From Methylobacterium sp. J-070 (GTDB lineage Bacteria; Pseudomonadota; Alphaproteobacteria; Rhizobiales; Beijerinckiaceae): DNA of 64,000 nucleotides. Where the stretch lies: NCBI RefSeq assembly GCF_022829385.1, contig NZ_JAKSXX010000224.1:1-64000 (forward strand), given 5' to 3'. Within the stretch, counting starts at the first letter, position 1, and each line of letters begins with the position of its first letter. The notes below the pieces were generated by a model. It did no database searches. It was not told the origin of the DNA and saw nothing but the letters and a program-made list of their open reading frames with translations. Positions 1-10,304 of the stretch are shown here, one piece after another. Made by a program: the position numbers and the translations under genes.

Positions 1-1271
1 CCGGCCCGGGCCGCCTCGATGGTGGCGTTGAGCGCCAGCAGGTTGGTCTGTCCGGCGATGGTCGAGATCAGCCCGACCACCTCGCCGATGCGCGTCGCCG
101 CCTGGCTCAGGTCCTGCACGAGGTGCTGGGTCTGGTCCGCCTCGCCCACCGCCGTCTGGGCGAGGTTGGCCGAGCCGAGCACCTGCCGGCCGATCTCCTG
201 GACCGACGAGCCCAGTTCCTCGGCGGCGGCCGCCACGGTCTGGACGTTGGTGGCGGCTTCCTCGGCGGCGGCCGCCACGGTGGTGGACTGGCTGGCGGTC
301 TCGGTGGCGCTCGCGGTCATCGTCTGGGCGGTGGCCTGCAGCTCCGTGGCGGAAGACGACACCAGCCCGACGATGCCGCCGACCGCCCGCTCGAACCCGT
401 CCGCCAGCTCCAGCATGGCACGCTTGCGCGCCGCCGCCTCGGCCTCCTCGGCGCGCCGCTTGACCTCGGCCTCCTCGGCGGCCTTGCGGGCCACCATCGC
501 CTTGATCCCCTCCACGGCCTTGCCGACGGCGCCGATCTCGTCCCGACGGGCCGCCTCGGCGATCTCGGCCTCGACCTCGCCCTTCGCCATGCGCTGCAGG
601 ACCGAGACGAGGCGATCGAGGGGCCGGGTGATGCCGATGATCGCCACGAACGCCGCCGCGACCAGGCCGACGAGCATCCCCAGGGCGCTGAAGAGGATCA
701 GGCTTTGGCGCGTGGCATTGGTCTGGTCGGTCAGTTGGTCGGAATTCTGCTCCATGTAGTGCTTGATGTCCTCGGAGAGCCTGGCGCCGTCCTGGATCAT
801 GCCGGTGAAGCCCGGATCGATCGCGGTGTGCACCAGCGCGATCGCCTGCTCGTTCTGATTGGACGTCCCGAGGCGGCGGACTTCCCGGACGGCTTCGACA
901 TAGCGCTCGACCCGGGCCTCCTGCTCGTCGATCCGGGCTTGGAACGTCGGCGCGTGCCCGCGCAGCGTGGTGAAGAGCTGCTTCACCTGGGGCAGCACGG
1001 CTTCGAAGCCGCTGTTGGCGTCCTGCATCTGACGCTGGTCGGTCTCCGCGATGATCTGATACACCCAGTAGTTGAGTTCGACGACCAGGCGGTTGAGCTG
1101 GCGCACCTCGGCGACTGCCGCTGCCTCACTGACGATGAAGCGGCTATACGCGTCGTCGATCTTGGTCATGCGCGACTGCGCATACCAGACGCAGCTGCCG
1201 ACGACCAGAGCAATCAAAGCAATGACGATGCTAAGCTTGGGTAGTATTTTGATATTCGAAAGTCTCAGCAC
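1..1271 (-). CDS. Methyl-accepting chemotaxis protein (3' end outside window)
   Basis: Transmembrane chemoreceptor that would signal to CheA/CheW. Reading leftward from a GTG at 1271, preceded by GGAGG about ten bases upstream, the product has a first membrane segment near residues 13-30, a mostly helical periplasmic domain of about 155 residues, a second membrane segment near 190-212, a HAMP region, and the start of the signalling domain. The window ends inside the signalling hairpin at NLLALNATIEAARA, so the C-terminal part is missing. Its signalling domain closely resembles that of the receptor at 55434-57152 (shared AAEELGSSV and LVQDLS stretches), so the two are probably paralogues. The ligand is unknown. 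Confidence 0.93.
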   Translation of the reverse strand, partial: MLRLSNIKILPKLSIVIALIALVVGSCVWYAQSRMTKIDDAYSRFIVSEAAAVAEVRQLNRLVVELNYWVYQIIAETDQRQMQDANSGFEAVLPQVKQLFTTLRGHAPTFQARIDEQEARVERYVEAVREVRRLGTSNQNEQAIALVHTAIDPGFTGMIQDGARLSEDIKHYMEQNSDQLTDQTNATRQSLILFSALGMLVGLVAAAFVAIIGITRPLDRLVSVLQRMAKGEVEAEIAEAARRDEIGAVGKAVEGIKAMVARKAAEEAEVKRRAEEAEAAARKRAMLELADGFERAVGGIVGLVSSSATELQATAQTMTASATETASQSTTVAAAAEEAATNVQTVAAAAEELGSSVQEIGRQVLGSANLAQTAVGEADQTQHLVQDLSQAATRIGEVVGLISTIAGQTNLLALNATIEAARA

Positions 1272-1694
1272 GACGATGTTGCCTCCGTTACGGCCGATTC
1301 TACCGGAGCGGCACGCGGTGATTCGATTTTAATTTCCAGATGTGAAACATATCTTAAGCGACGAAAAATGGAAGTGCTTTTTGTGAAAACAATACGAAGT
1401 CGACTACCGGCTAAATAACGTCTAAAATCGCGAGATAATGTTCCGAATATTCGATTTATGGCGTCGATATCAGTAATTATGGACTTGTATGGCGCGAATA
1501 CGCCTTTTATGGTTGCCTGAGGCGTATATTGGGGGTTTTCCGCCTGCAAGTTGCAGGTTTGGCCGGTCGGAGGCGTTCGCCGCGCCACGGGGGCCTCGCG
1601 CGCCGCGTTCGTCACGCGCGATCTTTCCATGGACCGGGCGGGGCGCCACATAGGCCTCCGCACCCTGTCCGCTCACACACGGAATGCCCGACGC
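1272..1694. other. Divergent intergenic region with AT-rich centre
   Basis: This 423-base gap separates the leftward chemoreceptor from the rightward glyoxalase. Bases about 1320-1545 are visibly richer in A and T than the rest of the window. I find no convincing ORF, tRNA or hairpin. It most likely holds the two divergent promoters; no sigma-factor consensus stands out. Confidence 0.5.
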
Positions 1695-2090
1695 ATGCCC
1701 AAGCCCGTCCACGCCATGATCCGCGTCCTCGAAGAGGAGCGCGCGCGCGACTACTATGCCCGCGCCTTCGGGCTCGAGGTCTCCGGTCGCTTCGACTTCC
1801 CGGATTTCACCCTGGTCTACCTGCGCGATCCGGCCTCTCCGTTCGAGCTGGAGCTGACGGTGAACAAGGGGCGCGACACGCCCTACGATCTCGGCGACGG
1901 CTATGGCCACATCGCCTTCGTGGTCGACGACGTCGAGGCCGAGCACGCACGGCACCGGCGCGAGGGCTTCACCGCGACGGACGTGAAGACGCTCAAGCAC
2001 GGCGAGGACGTGCTGGCGCGCTTCTTCTTCGCCACCGACCCGGACGGCTACAAGATCGAGGTCATCCAGCGCGGCGGGCGTTTCGCCTGA
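1695..2090 (+). CDS. gloA: Lactoylglutathione lyase (glyoxalase I)
   Basis: VOC-superfamily metalloenzyme that isomerises the hemithioacetal of methylglyoxal and glutathione to S-lactoylglutathione. The 131-residue product fits the usual length of about 130. It has the two beta-alpha-beta-beta-beta modules, with the second-half metal-ligand region at GHIAFVVDD and the C-terminal signature FFATDPDGYKIEVIQ. The frame is open upstream to 1551, but the ATG at 1695 (MPKPVHAMIRV) is where family similarity begins, so I chose it. The gene lies 53 bases before the phosphatase at 2144. Methylglyoxal detoxification is the expected role. Confidence 0.9.
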   Translation: MPKPVHAMIRVLEEERARDYYARAFGLEVSGRFDFPDFTLVYLRDPASPFELELTVNKGRDTPYDLGDGYGHIAFVVDDVEAEHARHRREGFTATDVKTLKHGEDVLARFFFATDPDGYKIEVIQRGGRFA

Positions 2091-2143
2091 CCATCCCGAG
2101 CCCCGCCCCGCCGTCCGGCCATCGAGCGACCCATCAGAGCATC

Positions 2144-2731
2144 ATGCGCGAGACCACGCGAATCGTCTGCATCCGCCACGGCGAATCCACCTTCAACGCC
2201 GCCCACCGTCTCGGGCGCGGCGATCCCGGCCTCCTCGATGCCAGGCTGACACCGCGCGGCGAGGCGCAGGCCCGGGAGGCGCGGGAGCGGCTGCGGGAGA
2301 TCCCGTTCGAGCTGGTGGTGGTGTCGCCGCTGACCCGGGCGATCGAGACCACCGCGATCCTGTTCGGCGATCATCCGAGCCGGCCCCGGGTGCTGGTGGA
2401 GGTGCTGCACCGGGAATGCCAGGAGAGCAGCTGCGATGTCGGTCGCGCCGCCTCGGAGATCGCGGCCGAGTTCCCGCACCTCGACGTCGGGCACCTGCCC
2501 GAGGTCTGGTGGCACGCGGAGCCCGGTTGCGAGGTCGGCGGCTACCCGGTGGAGCCGCGGCCCCTGTTCGACGCCCGCGTCGCCGCCTTCCGCGAATGGC
2601 TGCGGGCGCGGCCGGAGCGGACCATCGCGGTGGTCGGCCACGGCACGTTCTTCTACCACCTCACCGGCACGTTCCTGGAGAATTGCGGCTTCGTCGAGCT
2701 GGATCTCGACGCCGCTCCCGTGGCGGCCTGA
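2144..2731 (+). CDS. Histidine phosphatase family protein (phosphoglycerate mutase-like)
   Basis: Branch-1 histidine phosphatase of 195 residues. The catalytic RHGE motif is at residues 11-14 (CIRHGESTFN), the second conserved histidine region is GHGTFFYHLTG near the C-terminus, and SPLTRAIETT supplies the usual second arginine. The substrate cannot be told from sequence: these proteins act on sugar phosphates, nucleotides or phosphoproteins. The ATG at 2144 is the first methionine directly before the beta-strand that carries RHGE. Its stop codon sits inside a palindrome shared with the convergent gene. Confidence 0.82.
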   Translation: MRETTRIVCIRHGESTFNAAHRLGRGDPGLLDARLTPRGEAQAREARERLREIPFELVVVSPLTRAIETTAILFGDHPSRPRVLVEVLHRECQESSCDVGRAASEIAAEFPHLDVGHLPEVWWHAEPGCEVGGYPVEPRPLFDARVAAFREWLRARPERTIAVVGHGTFFYHLTGTFLENCGFVELDLDAAPVAA

Positions 2732-2741
2732 TCAGGCCGCC
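2722..2741. terminator. Perfect 20-base palindrome spanning two convergent stop codons
   Basis: GGCGGCCTGATCAGGCCGCC reads the same on both strands. Its centre TGATCA contains the TGA stop of the phosphatase and the TGA stop of the leftward hypothetical gene. The transcript from either side could form the same GC-rich hairpin. There is no following T-run, so it is at best a non-canonical bidirectional terminator. Confidence 0.5.
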
Positions 2742-3448
2742 GCCGTGGCGCGCGCCGCGTCGAGGCGCCGACGGGCGCCGGTGAGGGGGATCTCGGGGGC
2801 CTGCCGGCCGATCGCGAGGGCCGACGCGAGGATCGCGCAGGCCTGCTCCCACGTGCCGGGCAGGAACGGGGCGGCGCCCTCGGCCACCTCGGCGGCACAG
2901 CGGGCATCGTCCCCGGCCTGACAGACGGCCGTCGCCGCCCGGGCGACCGCCGCCGTGACCGCGCCTTCGCGCCACCGCCGCGCCCGGGCGGCGGCCTGGG
3001 AGCGTGCCCCGCCCGCCCAGGCGGCCGCCCGCGCCGCCGCCAGCGCCGCGGCGAGATCCGGGGATCCGGCGCAGGCCTCGGCACTCCCGGCCATGCCCGC
3101 CAGGGTGCAGAGGGGGGCGAGGATCCGGCGGACGCTCTCCAGGGCCAGGCGGCGGGTGCGCGCGGCCTCGATCTCCGGCGTGTCGGCGCTGCCCGAGAGC
3201 CGCAGCACGAACGCCATCAGCTGCGGTCGTGCGGCGTCCGGCATGGCGTCGTTGAGCCCGAGGGCGTAGGCCGCGATCGGCCGCGAGAAGCAGGGCGGGC
3301 AGTCCGCGCTGGAGCGGATCGCCCGATAGGGCAGGCCCGCGGCCACGAGCGCGGCCTCGTTGATACAGGTCCCGCCGTCGGGACCGGGGAACGGGTGCGA
3401 TCCGGCCAGGAGGCGCCAGTTCAGGATGGCCTGGAAGTCGGCGTGCAT
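2732..3448 (-). CDS. Conserved hypothetical protein
   Basis: A 238-residue protein with no function I can assign. The N-terminal half has a distinctive conserved-looking stretch (AILNWRLLAGSHPFPGP, GGTCINEAA, and DCPPCFSRPIAAYALGLND with a CPPC pair), which I recall as typical of uncharacterised rhizobial proteins; the C-terminal half is alanine-rich and helical with several cysteines. It has no signal peptide or membrane segment. The ATG at 3448 (MHADFQAILN) was chosen because the frame upstream is low-complexity. It lies 59 bases downstream of the NicO gene and may be co-transcribed with it, but a metal role is only a guess. Confidence 0.75.
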   Translation of the reverse strand: MHADFQAILNWRLLAGSHPFPGPDGGTCINEAALVAAGLPYRAIRSSADCPPCFSRPIAAYALGLNDAMPDAARPQLMAFVLRLSGSADTPEIEAARTRRLALESVRRILAPLCTLAGMAGSAEACAGSPDLAAALAAARAAAWAGGARSQAAARARRWREGAVTAAVARAATAVCQAGDDARCAAEVAEGAAPFLPGTWEQACAILASALAIGRQAPEIPLTGARRRLDAARATAAA

Positions 3449-3507
3449 CGGCGCTCTCCCGTGTCGGGACGCAGCGTGGCACGCGCCGCGCCCGAAGGCG
3501 AGACCCT

Positions 3508-4497
3508 TCAGCCGGCGACGCCCGGGGCGAGGCCGGCGAGCATCGCGACCCCGAGCACCAGCACGAAGGCGGCCGCCGTCAGTTCGAGGCCGCCGAGGGC
3601 CAGCAGGCCGGCTTGGCCCCGGCCGCCCGCGAGGCGTAAAGCCGCGCGCTTGGCGAAGACCGCCAGGCAGGCGAGCGCCGAGGTGGTCAGCGCCGTCCCC
3701 AGCGCCATCGCCAGCACCGCCAGCGCCCCCGCCGCCGGCACACCCTGCGACACCGCGAAGATCAGGACCAGCACGGCCCCCGCGCAGGGGCGCGCCCCCG
3801 CCGCCAGCACCACGCCGGCCCGGGCGCGCCAGGAATCCAGGCTCTCGAGCGCCTGAGGCCCGGGCAGGTGGCTGCATCCGGGGCCGCAGGCGGCGCCGAG
3901 ACCGGCGAGGCGCCCGGCCTTGCGCCACGTCAGGACCAGCCCGACCAGGGCCACCAGGGCGAAGCTCGCGGTCTCGATCAGGGTCCCGGCCCGGGTCAGG
4001 CTCGCCGCCGTGGCGTTGAGGATCAGGCTGCCGACGCCGACGATCGCCCCGGCCACGAGGGCCTGGAGCAGGGCGGCGCAGACGCTCAGGGCGCAGCCCC
4101 GCCGGAGCGCCCGCTCGCCCGCCACGATGTAGCCGGCGATCACCGCCTTGCCGTGGCCCGGCCCGGCGGCGTGGAACACCCCGTACGCGAAGGCGAGCCC
4201 GATCAGCGGCCCCCAGCCGCCGCCGCCCCGGAGCGCGATCACCGCGGCGTTGAGGCTGCGGGAAAAACTCGCCTGCAGCGCCAGGATGAGCCCGCCGAGC
4301 CCGGTCGCCGCCGGGGCGGCCTCGCGGAACCCGATCCCGAACGGCGAGCGCGGCGGCGCCGCGAGGCCCGGCGCGGCGAGCCACGCGATCCCGGCCGCGA
4401 GCAGCGCGGCCAGCGCGATGGCGAGGGCCATGAGGCCGAGCCTGAGCCCCAGCCGTCCCGACCCGGACGACGCTGCGAACCCGACGCCTACGGACAC
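3508..4497 (-). CDS. NicO-family nickel/cobalt transporter
   Basis: Inner-membrane protein of 329 residues with a hydrophobic N-terminal segment (about 20-46) and six or so further membrane spans. The metal-transport signature is FHAAGPGHGKAVIAG near residues 109-122, matching the NicO/RcnA/HoxN-type proteins that move Ni2+ or Co2+. No long histidine-rich loop is visible, unlike E. coli RcnA; a short GAACGPGCSHLPG stretch lies in the corresponding cytoplasmic loop. It overlaps the upstream DUF1007 gene by ten bases, an arrangement common for this pair. Direction (uptake or efflux) cannot be read from the sequence. Confidence 0.85.
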   Translation of the reverse strand: MSVGVGFAASSGSGRLGLRLGLMALAIALAALLAAGIAWLAAPGLAAPPRSPFGIGFREAAPAATGLGGLILALQASFSRSLNAAVIALRGGGGWGPLIGLAFAYGVFHAAGPGHGKAVIAGYIVAGERALRRGCALSVCAALLQALVAGAIVGVGSLILNATAASLTRAGTLIETASFALVALVGLVLTWRKAGRLAGLGAACGPGCSHLPGPQALESLDSWRARAGVVLAAGARPCAGAVLVLIFAVSQGVPAAGALAVLAMALGTALTTSALACLAVFAKRAALRLAGGRGQAGLLALGGLELTAAAFVLVLGVAMLAGLAPGVAG

Positions 4498-5177
4498 GCG
4501 ACCAGGACCCGGCTGGCGAACTGCACCCCGTAGGACGAGGCGGCGGTGAGCGCCTCGAAGAACGCTTCGGTCATGCCCGGGGAGCCCGCCTCCGCGGTCT
4601 TGGGCTGCTCGGCCTTCGGGCGGGTGACGGTGGCGGCGCAGCCCTGCGGCGCGTCCGCCAGGGTGACGGCCTCGGCGCCCTCGGCGAAGGCGAAGCTGAC
4701 GAAGTAGGTCGGGTCGTAGACCTCCAGGGCGGCGACCCCCCGGCCCTGCTGGACTGGCGCCTTGAGGGGCAGCAGGAAGCTCAGCTCAAGGGCCTTGCCG
4801 TCCATGCGCATCGCCGGCTCCTTCGGGTCGGCGAAGGCCTGATCCCGGCCGCCGACCTTCAGCTTGGTGAAGTAGCCGAACTCCGCGAGGTTGGCGGTGT
4901 TCTCGGCCGCGAGCCCGGCGAGTTCGTCGGGGCTCAGGACGCCGTCCTTGTTGGCGTCGAGGCCCTGGGTGACGAAGGCGGTGTATTCGGGATCGAAGCG
5001 CCAGCTGTCGCGCACGCCGACCAGCTTGCCGTCCTGATAGACGAGCTGCGCCCTGGCGGTGATCCAGACGTGGGGGTGGGCCGCGGCCGCCGAGGCGGCG
5101 CAGGCGAGTCCGGCGGCGAGGAGGGCTCGCAGGGTCGGGCGGTGCGCGGCGATCGGCATGGGGCGGGGCACGCTCAC
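4488..5177 (-). CDS. DUF1007 periplasmic protein, partner of NicO transporter
   Basis: Secreted protein of 229 residues that begins with a signal peptide ending near Ala33; the mature form starts HPHVWI, the hallmark of DUF1007. An EF-hand-like loop, DANKDGVLSPDE, lies at about residues 74-85 and could bind Ca2+ or another divalent ion. DUF1007 genes are repeatedly found next to NicO, ZIP or ABC metal transporters, as here, so a role in presenting metal to the transporter is likely but inferred. Translation could instead start at the second methionine (residue 7). I looked for a cobalamin riboswitch upstream and found none of its conserved boxes. Confidence 0.82.
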   Translation of the reverse strand: MSVPRPMPIAAHRPTLRALLAAGLACAASAAAAHPHVWITARAQLVYQDGKLVGVRDSWRFDPEYTAFVTQGLDANKDGVLSPDELAGLAAENTANLAEFGYFTKLKVGGRDQAFADPKEPAMRMDGKALELSFLLPLKAPVQQGRGVAALEVYDPTYFVSFAFAEGAEAVTLADAPQGCAATVTRPKAEQPKTAEAGSPGMTEAFFEALTAASSYGVQFASRVLVACP

Positions 5178-5318
5178 GACGGAGGGAAGCGGTCAGGCCC
5201 GCCTCTCCTCTCGCGCCGGTTGGGCGAAAGCGAGGCGCCGGGGCAAGCTTCGGCTTCGGGTTGGCGGCGCCCGCCACAGGGCCGTGCCTTGCAACCCGTC
5301 AGCCCGGGAGGCCGCCGC

Positions 5319-6224
5319 CTACTCCCCGACGTCGAGGCCCATCAGCTGGAAGCTCACCCGCAGGTCGTTCGACATCGGGATGTCGAGGCGTTCGCCGTTG
5401 GGCAGGCGCTTGAGGAACCAGCGCTCGTAGGTCCAGCGCAGCGCCCGGGATTCGGCGAGCCGGGTGAAGGTCTGGGCGACGATGCCGGCGAGTTCCGGAT
5501 CGTCCTTGCGGAACATGATGCCGTAGGGCTCGTAGGAGAGCTTGTCGGGCAGCACGGCGTAGTTCGCCCCGTCCTGCGCGTCGGTGGCGATCAGGCCGTA
5601 GAGCAGCACGTCGTCGGTGGCGAAGGCATCCGCCTTGCCGGCCTTCACCATCGCGTACGAGGCGGCGTGATCGGGGGCCGTCACCACCTGCGCGTCGATC
5701 TTGAGCCGGCCGAGGAGGTCGCGCACGGCCTTCTCGTTCGTGGTCCCGGCGGTGACCACCACGGTCTTGCCGCCGAGGTCCCGGTAGGACCCGATTGCCG
5801 AGCCGCGCTTCACGAGCAGCTGCGTGGCGCTGATGTAGTCCACCGGCGAGAACGCGACCTGCTTGCGCCGCTCGGCGTTGGCGGTGGTCGAACCGCATTC
5901 GAGGTCGATCTTGCCCGACGTCACGGCTTGGATGCGGGTCTCCGCGGTGACCGGCGCGTAGCGGATCTTCACCGGCCGGCCGATCGCCTCCTGGATATCG
6001 TCGGCGACCTCGCCGCAGAGGTCGATCGCGTAGCCGATCGCCCGGGGGCTGCCGTCCGGGTGCTTGCCCTCCACGAAGGAGAACGGCACCGAACTCTCCC
6101 GGTAGCCCAGAACGATCTCGCCGCGCTCGGCGACGCTCTTGAGCGTTCCGGTGAGCACCTCGACGGCGGCGGCGGGCGAGGCCGCCAGCGCCACGACCAG
6201 AGCTGCTACGAGCCGCATCGCCAT
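5319..6224 (-). CDS. Periplasmic amino-acid-binding protein (family 3), orphan
   Basis: Extracytoplasmic solute-binding protein of 301 residues with a signal peptide (about 1-20, ending PAAA). It shares the opening LTGTLKSVAERGEIVLGYRE, then IDLECGSTT, VVVTAGTTNEKAV and EPYGIMFRKDD, with the GltI-type protein at 13952-14875, so glutamate/aspartate or a related polar amino acid is the probable ligand. Start chosen at ATG 6224 because GGAGGG lies just upstream and the signal peptide follows at once. No permease or ATPase genes adjoin it, so it must borrow a membrane complex, perhaps the one at 15103-17453. Confidence 0.88.
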   Translation of the reverse strand: MAMRLVAALVVALAASPAAAVEVLTGTLKSVAERGEIVLGYRESSVPFSFVEGKHPDGSPRAIGYAIDLCGEVADDIQEAIGRPVKIRYAPVTAETRIQAVTSGKIDLECGSTTANAERRKQVAFSPVDYISATQLLVKRGSAIGSYRDLGGKTVVVTAGTTNEKAVRDLLGRLKIDAQVVTAPDHAASYAMVKAGKADAFATDDVLLYGLIATDAQDGANYAVLPDKLSYEPYGIMFRKDDPELAGIVAQTFTRLAESRALRWTYERWFLKRLPNGERLDIPMSNDLRVSFQLMGLDVGE

Positions 6225-6467
6225 AACCTGCCCTCCGTGCCGAACCGTATCGGGGAGCGCCCGACGCCCGGCGCTCCCAGCCATGCCCCTCGTCCGGAGG
6301 TGCCGCAGCGCGGCGGGGGCCACCGCGGTCCCTGGAACCCGCCTCCGAGCCCCGCTCGCGCGGTCACCGCAGGATGCGGGGGCGGGCTGGACGACCGTCC
6401 CTCGCCTCGATCGTCCCGGGGATGCAGGTGTCGCAGAACCGGCTCCGCGGCTGAACCCGCCGTGTCA

Positions 6468-7748
6468 CTACTCCGCCGGCGAGGGTACGGTGCCGACATG
6501 GTCGAGGCGCTGGTCGGAGGCGGTGAGCTGGCCCTCCCACTTGGCGACCGCGACCGTGGCGACGCTGTTGCCCAGCACGTTGGTGGCCGAGCGGCCCATG
6601 TCGAGGAACTGGTCGATGCCGATGATCAGCAGTAGCCCGGCCTCCGGGATGTTGAACTGCGTCAGGGTCGCCGAGATCACCACCAGCGAGGCCCGCGGCA
6701 CGCCGGCCATGCCCTTCGAGGTCACCATCAGCAGGAACAGCATCGTGAGCTGCTGCCCCCAGGTGAGCGGGATGTTGTAGGCCTGCGCGATGAACATCAC
6801 CGCGAAGGTGCAGTACATCATCGAGCCGTCGAGGTTGAACGAGTAGCCCATCGGCAGCACGAACGAGGTGATGCGGTTCGGCACGCCGAACTGCTCCAGG
6901 TTGGTCAGCATCTTCGGGTAGGCCGCCTCGCTCGACGCGGTCGAGAAGGCCAGCACGAACGGTTCCTTGATCAGGTTGAACAGCCGCATGATGCCGTTGC
7001 CCCCGAGCATCAGGAAGCCGACGCCCATCAGCAGCGACCAGAGCACGGCCAGGCCGATGTAGAACTCGATCAGGAACTTGCCGTAGGTGACCAGCACGCC
7101 GATGCCCTGCGTGGTGATCGTCGCCGCGATGGCGGCGAACACCGCCACGGGGGCGAACATCATCACGTAGCCCGTCACCTTGAGCATGACGTCGGCCAGG
7201 CCCTCGATCCCCTGCGCGAGGAAGTGGCCCTTCTCGCCGAGCGCCGCGAGCGCCACGCCGAAGAAGATCGAGAAGACCACGATCTGCAGGATCTCGTTGT
7301 TGGCCATCGCCTCGACGGCGCTCTTGGGCACGAGGTGCGTGACGAACTCCTTCAGCGACAGCGACGCCGCCTTGAGGCCGGTCCCGGCGCCGACATCGGG
7401 CAGCGGCAGGTTCAGGTTGTGGCCCGGCTGCATCAGATTGACCAGGATCAGGCCCAGCATCAGCGAGCAGAACGAGGCGCCGACGAACCAGAGCAGCGCC
7501 TTGCCGCCGACGCGCCCGACCGAGGCGGTGTCGCCGAGATGCGCGATGCCGACCACCAGCGTCGAGAATACCAGCGGCGCGATGATCATCTTGATCAGGC
7601 GCAGGAAGATGTCAGAGACCAACGCGATGTAGCCGGCGATCTCCTTGGCGGTCTGCGGATCGGGCCAGGTGATGCTGCAGGCGTAGCCCACCGCGATCCC
7701 GAGGAGCATGCCGACGAAAATCATCGTCGTGAGTCGCGAACCCGTCAT
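6468..7748 (-). CDS. dctA: Dicarboxylate/amino-acid:cation symporter (DAACS family)
   Basis: Inner-membrane symporter of 426 residues that imports C4-dicarboxylates (or acidic amino acids) with H+ or Na+. The family core is clear: the serine-rich reentrant loop at AFSTASSEAAYPKM, the signature GYSFNLDGSMMYCTF, and SKGMAGVPRASLVV. The ATG at 7748 is preceded by GGGGAG at nine bases; an in-frame start 39 bases earlier lacks this support. It is divergent from livH with a 244-base gap. The neighbouring gene is an acidic-amino-acid-type binding protein, so organic acid versus glutamate specificity is not settled by sequence. Confidence 0.9.
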   Translation of the reverse strand: MTGSRLTTMIFVGMLLGIAVGYACSITWPDPQTAKEIAGYIALVSDIFLRLIKMIIAPLVFSTLVVGIAHLGDTASVGRVGGKALLWFVGASFCSLMLGLILVNLMQPGHNLNLPLPDVGAGTGLKAASLSLKEFVTHLVPKSAVEAMANNEILQIVVFSIFFGVALAALGEKGHFLAQGIEGLADVMLKVTGYVMMFAPVAVFAAIAATITTQGIGVLVTYGKFLIEFYIGLAVLWSLLMGVGFLMLGGNGIMRLFNLIKEPFVLAFSTASSEAAYPKMLTNLEQFGVPNRITSFVLPMGYSFNLDGSMMYCTFAVMFIAQAYNIPLTWGQQLTMLFLLMVTSKGMAGVPRASLVVISATLTQFNIPEAGLLLIIGIDQFLDMGRSATNVLGNSVATVAVAKWEGQLTASDQRLDHVGTVPSPAE

Positions 7749-7992
7749 CGCTACTGCTCCCCGCTTGCCCTCGGAGTGACCGAGCACTGAAGTTCGGCAA
7801 CGTGAAGCACGAACTACGCCATGCGCAAGCCCGGAGGCGGGTCGTTACTGGAAAGGACGACTGTTTTGACGCGACGTTCGCGCGGCGATGAAACCTGTGG
7901 CCGGCCTGCTACGGTTGCGGTACGAGACTTGCGCCGCCGCGCTGCCTGCGGTCTGCGTAGGCCGCACGACAAACCTTCCCACGCGAGCGTAC

Positions 7993-8909
7993 ATGGACGT
8001 CTTCGTACAGCAACTGATCAACGGGCTGACTCTCGGCTCGATCTACGGCCTGATCGCTATCGGTTACACGATGGTGTTCGGAATCATCGGCATGGTGAAC
8101 TTCGCCCACGGTGACGTGTTCATGGTCTCGTGCTTCATTGCACTGATCACGTTCCTGATCTTGACGGCTTGGCTCGGCGTCAGCTCCATAGCGCTGGCCT
8201 TCCTGGTGGTGCTGGTGGTTGCCATGGCGCTGACCGCCCTGTGGGGCTGGGCGATCGAGCGCGTCGCCTACCGGCCCCTGCGCGGCTCGTTCCGGCTGGC
8301 GCCGCTGATCTCGGCGATCGGCGTGTCGATCTTCCTGTCGAACTTCGTCCAGGTGGTGCAGGGCGCGCGCAACAAGCCGACACCGCCCATGCTGTCCGGC
8401 GGCATCACGCTGTTCGAGCGCGACGGTTACGCGGTGTTCCTGGCCTGGAAGCAGGTGCTGATCATGGCGGTCACCGCCGTCCTGCTCACGGGCTTCTGGT
8501 ACCTGGTGCAGCGGACGCCCTTCGGCCGGGCCCAGCGCGCCTGCGAGCAGGATCGCAAGATGGCGGCGCTGCTGGGCATCGACGTCGACCGCACGATTTC
8601 GCTGACCTTCGTGCTCGGCGCCGCCCTGGCGGCGGTCGCGGGGGTGCTGTACCTCATGTACTACGGCGTCGTGTCCTTCTCGGACGGGTTCGTCCCCGGC
8701 GTGAAGGCCTTCACGGCGGCGGTTCTGGGCGGCATCGGCTCCCTGCCGGGCGCGGTCCTCGGGGGCCTGATCATCGGGCTGATCGAGACCTTCTGGTCGG
8801 CCTACTTCTCCATCGAGTACAAGGACGTCGCCGCCTTCTCGATCCTGGCGATCGTGCTGATCTTCATGCCCTCGGGCATCCTGGGCCGGCCGGAGGTCGA
8901 GAAGGTCTG

Positions 8910-8910
<1 letters not shown>
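7993..8910 (+). CDS. livH: Branched-chain amino-acid ABC transporter permease LivH
   Basis: Inner-membrane permease of 305 residues, about eight spans, with typical family motifs: NGLTLGSIYGLIAIGYTMV at the N-terminus, GRAQRACEQDRKMAALLGID in the cytoplasmic EAA-like loop, and VKAFTAAVLGGIGSLPGAVLGG. With LivM it forms the channel of the Leu/Ile/Val importer. The ATG at 7993 begins the canonical N-terminal helix; the frame is open upstream but that part lacks family character. The stop overlaps the livM start (TGATG). First gene of a livHMGF-x-livJ operon. Confidence 0.93.

Positions 8911-10303
<1,393 letters not shown>

Positions 10304-10304
<1 letters not shown>

Noticed and set aside
5178..5318. 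Cobalamin or metal riboswitch upstream of the DUF1007-NicO genes
   Set aside because: No B12-box or other conserved riboswitch core found in either direction.
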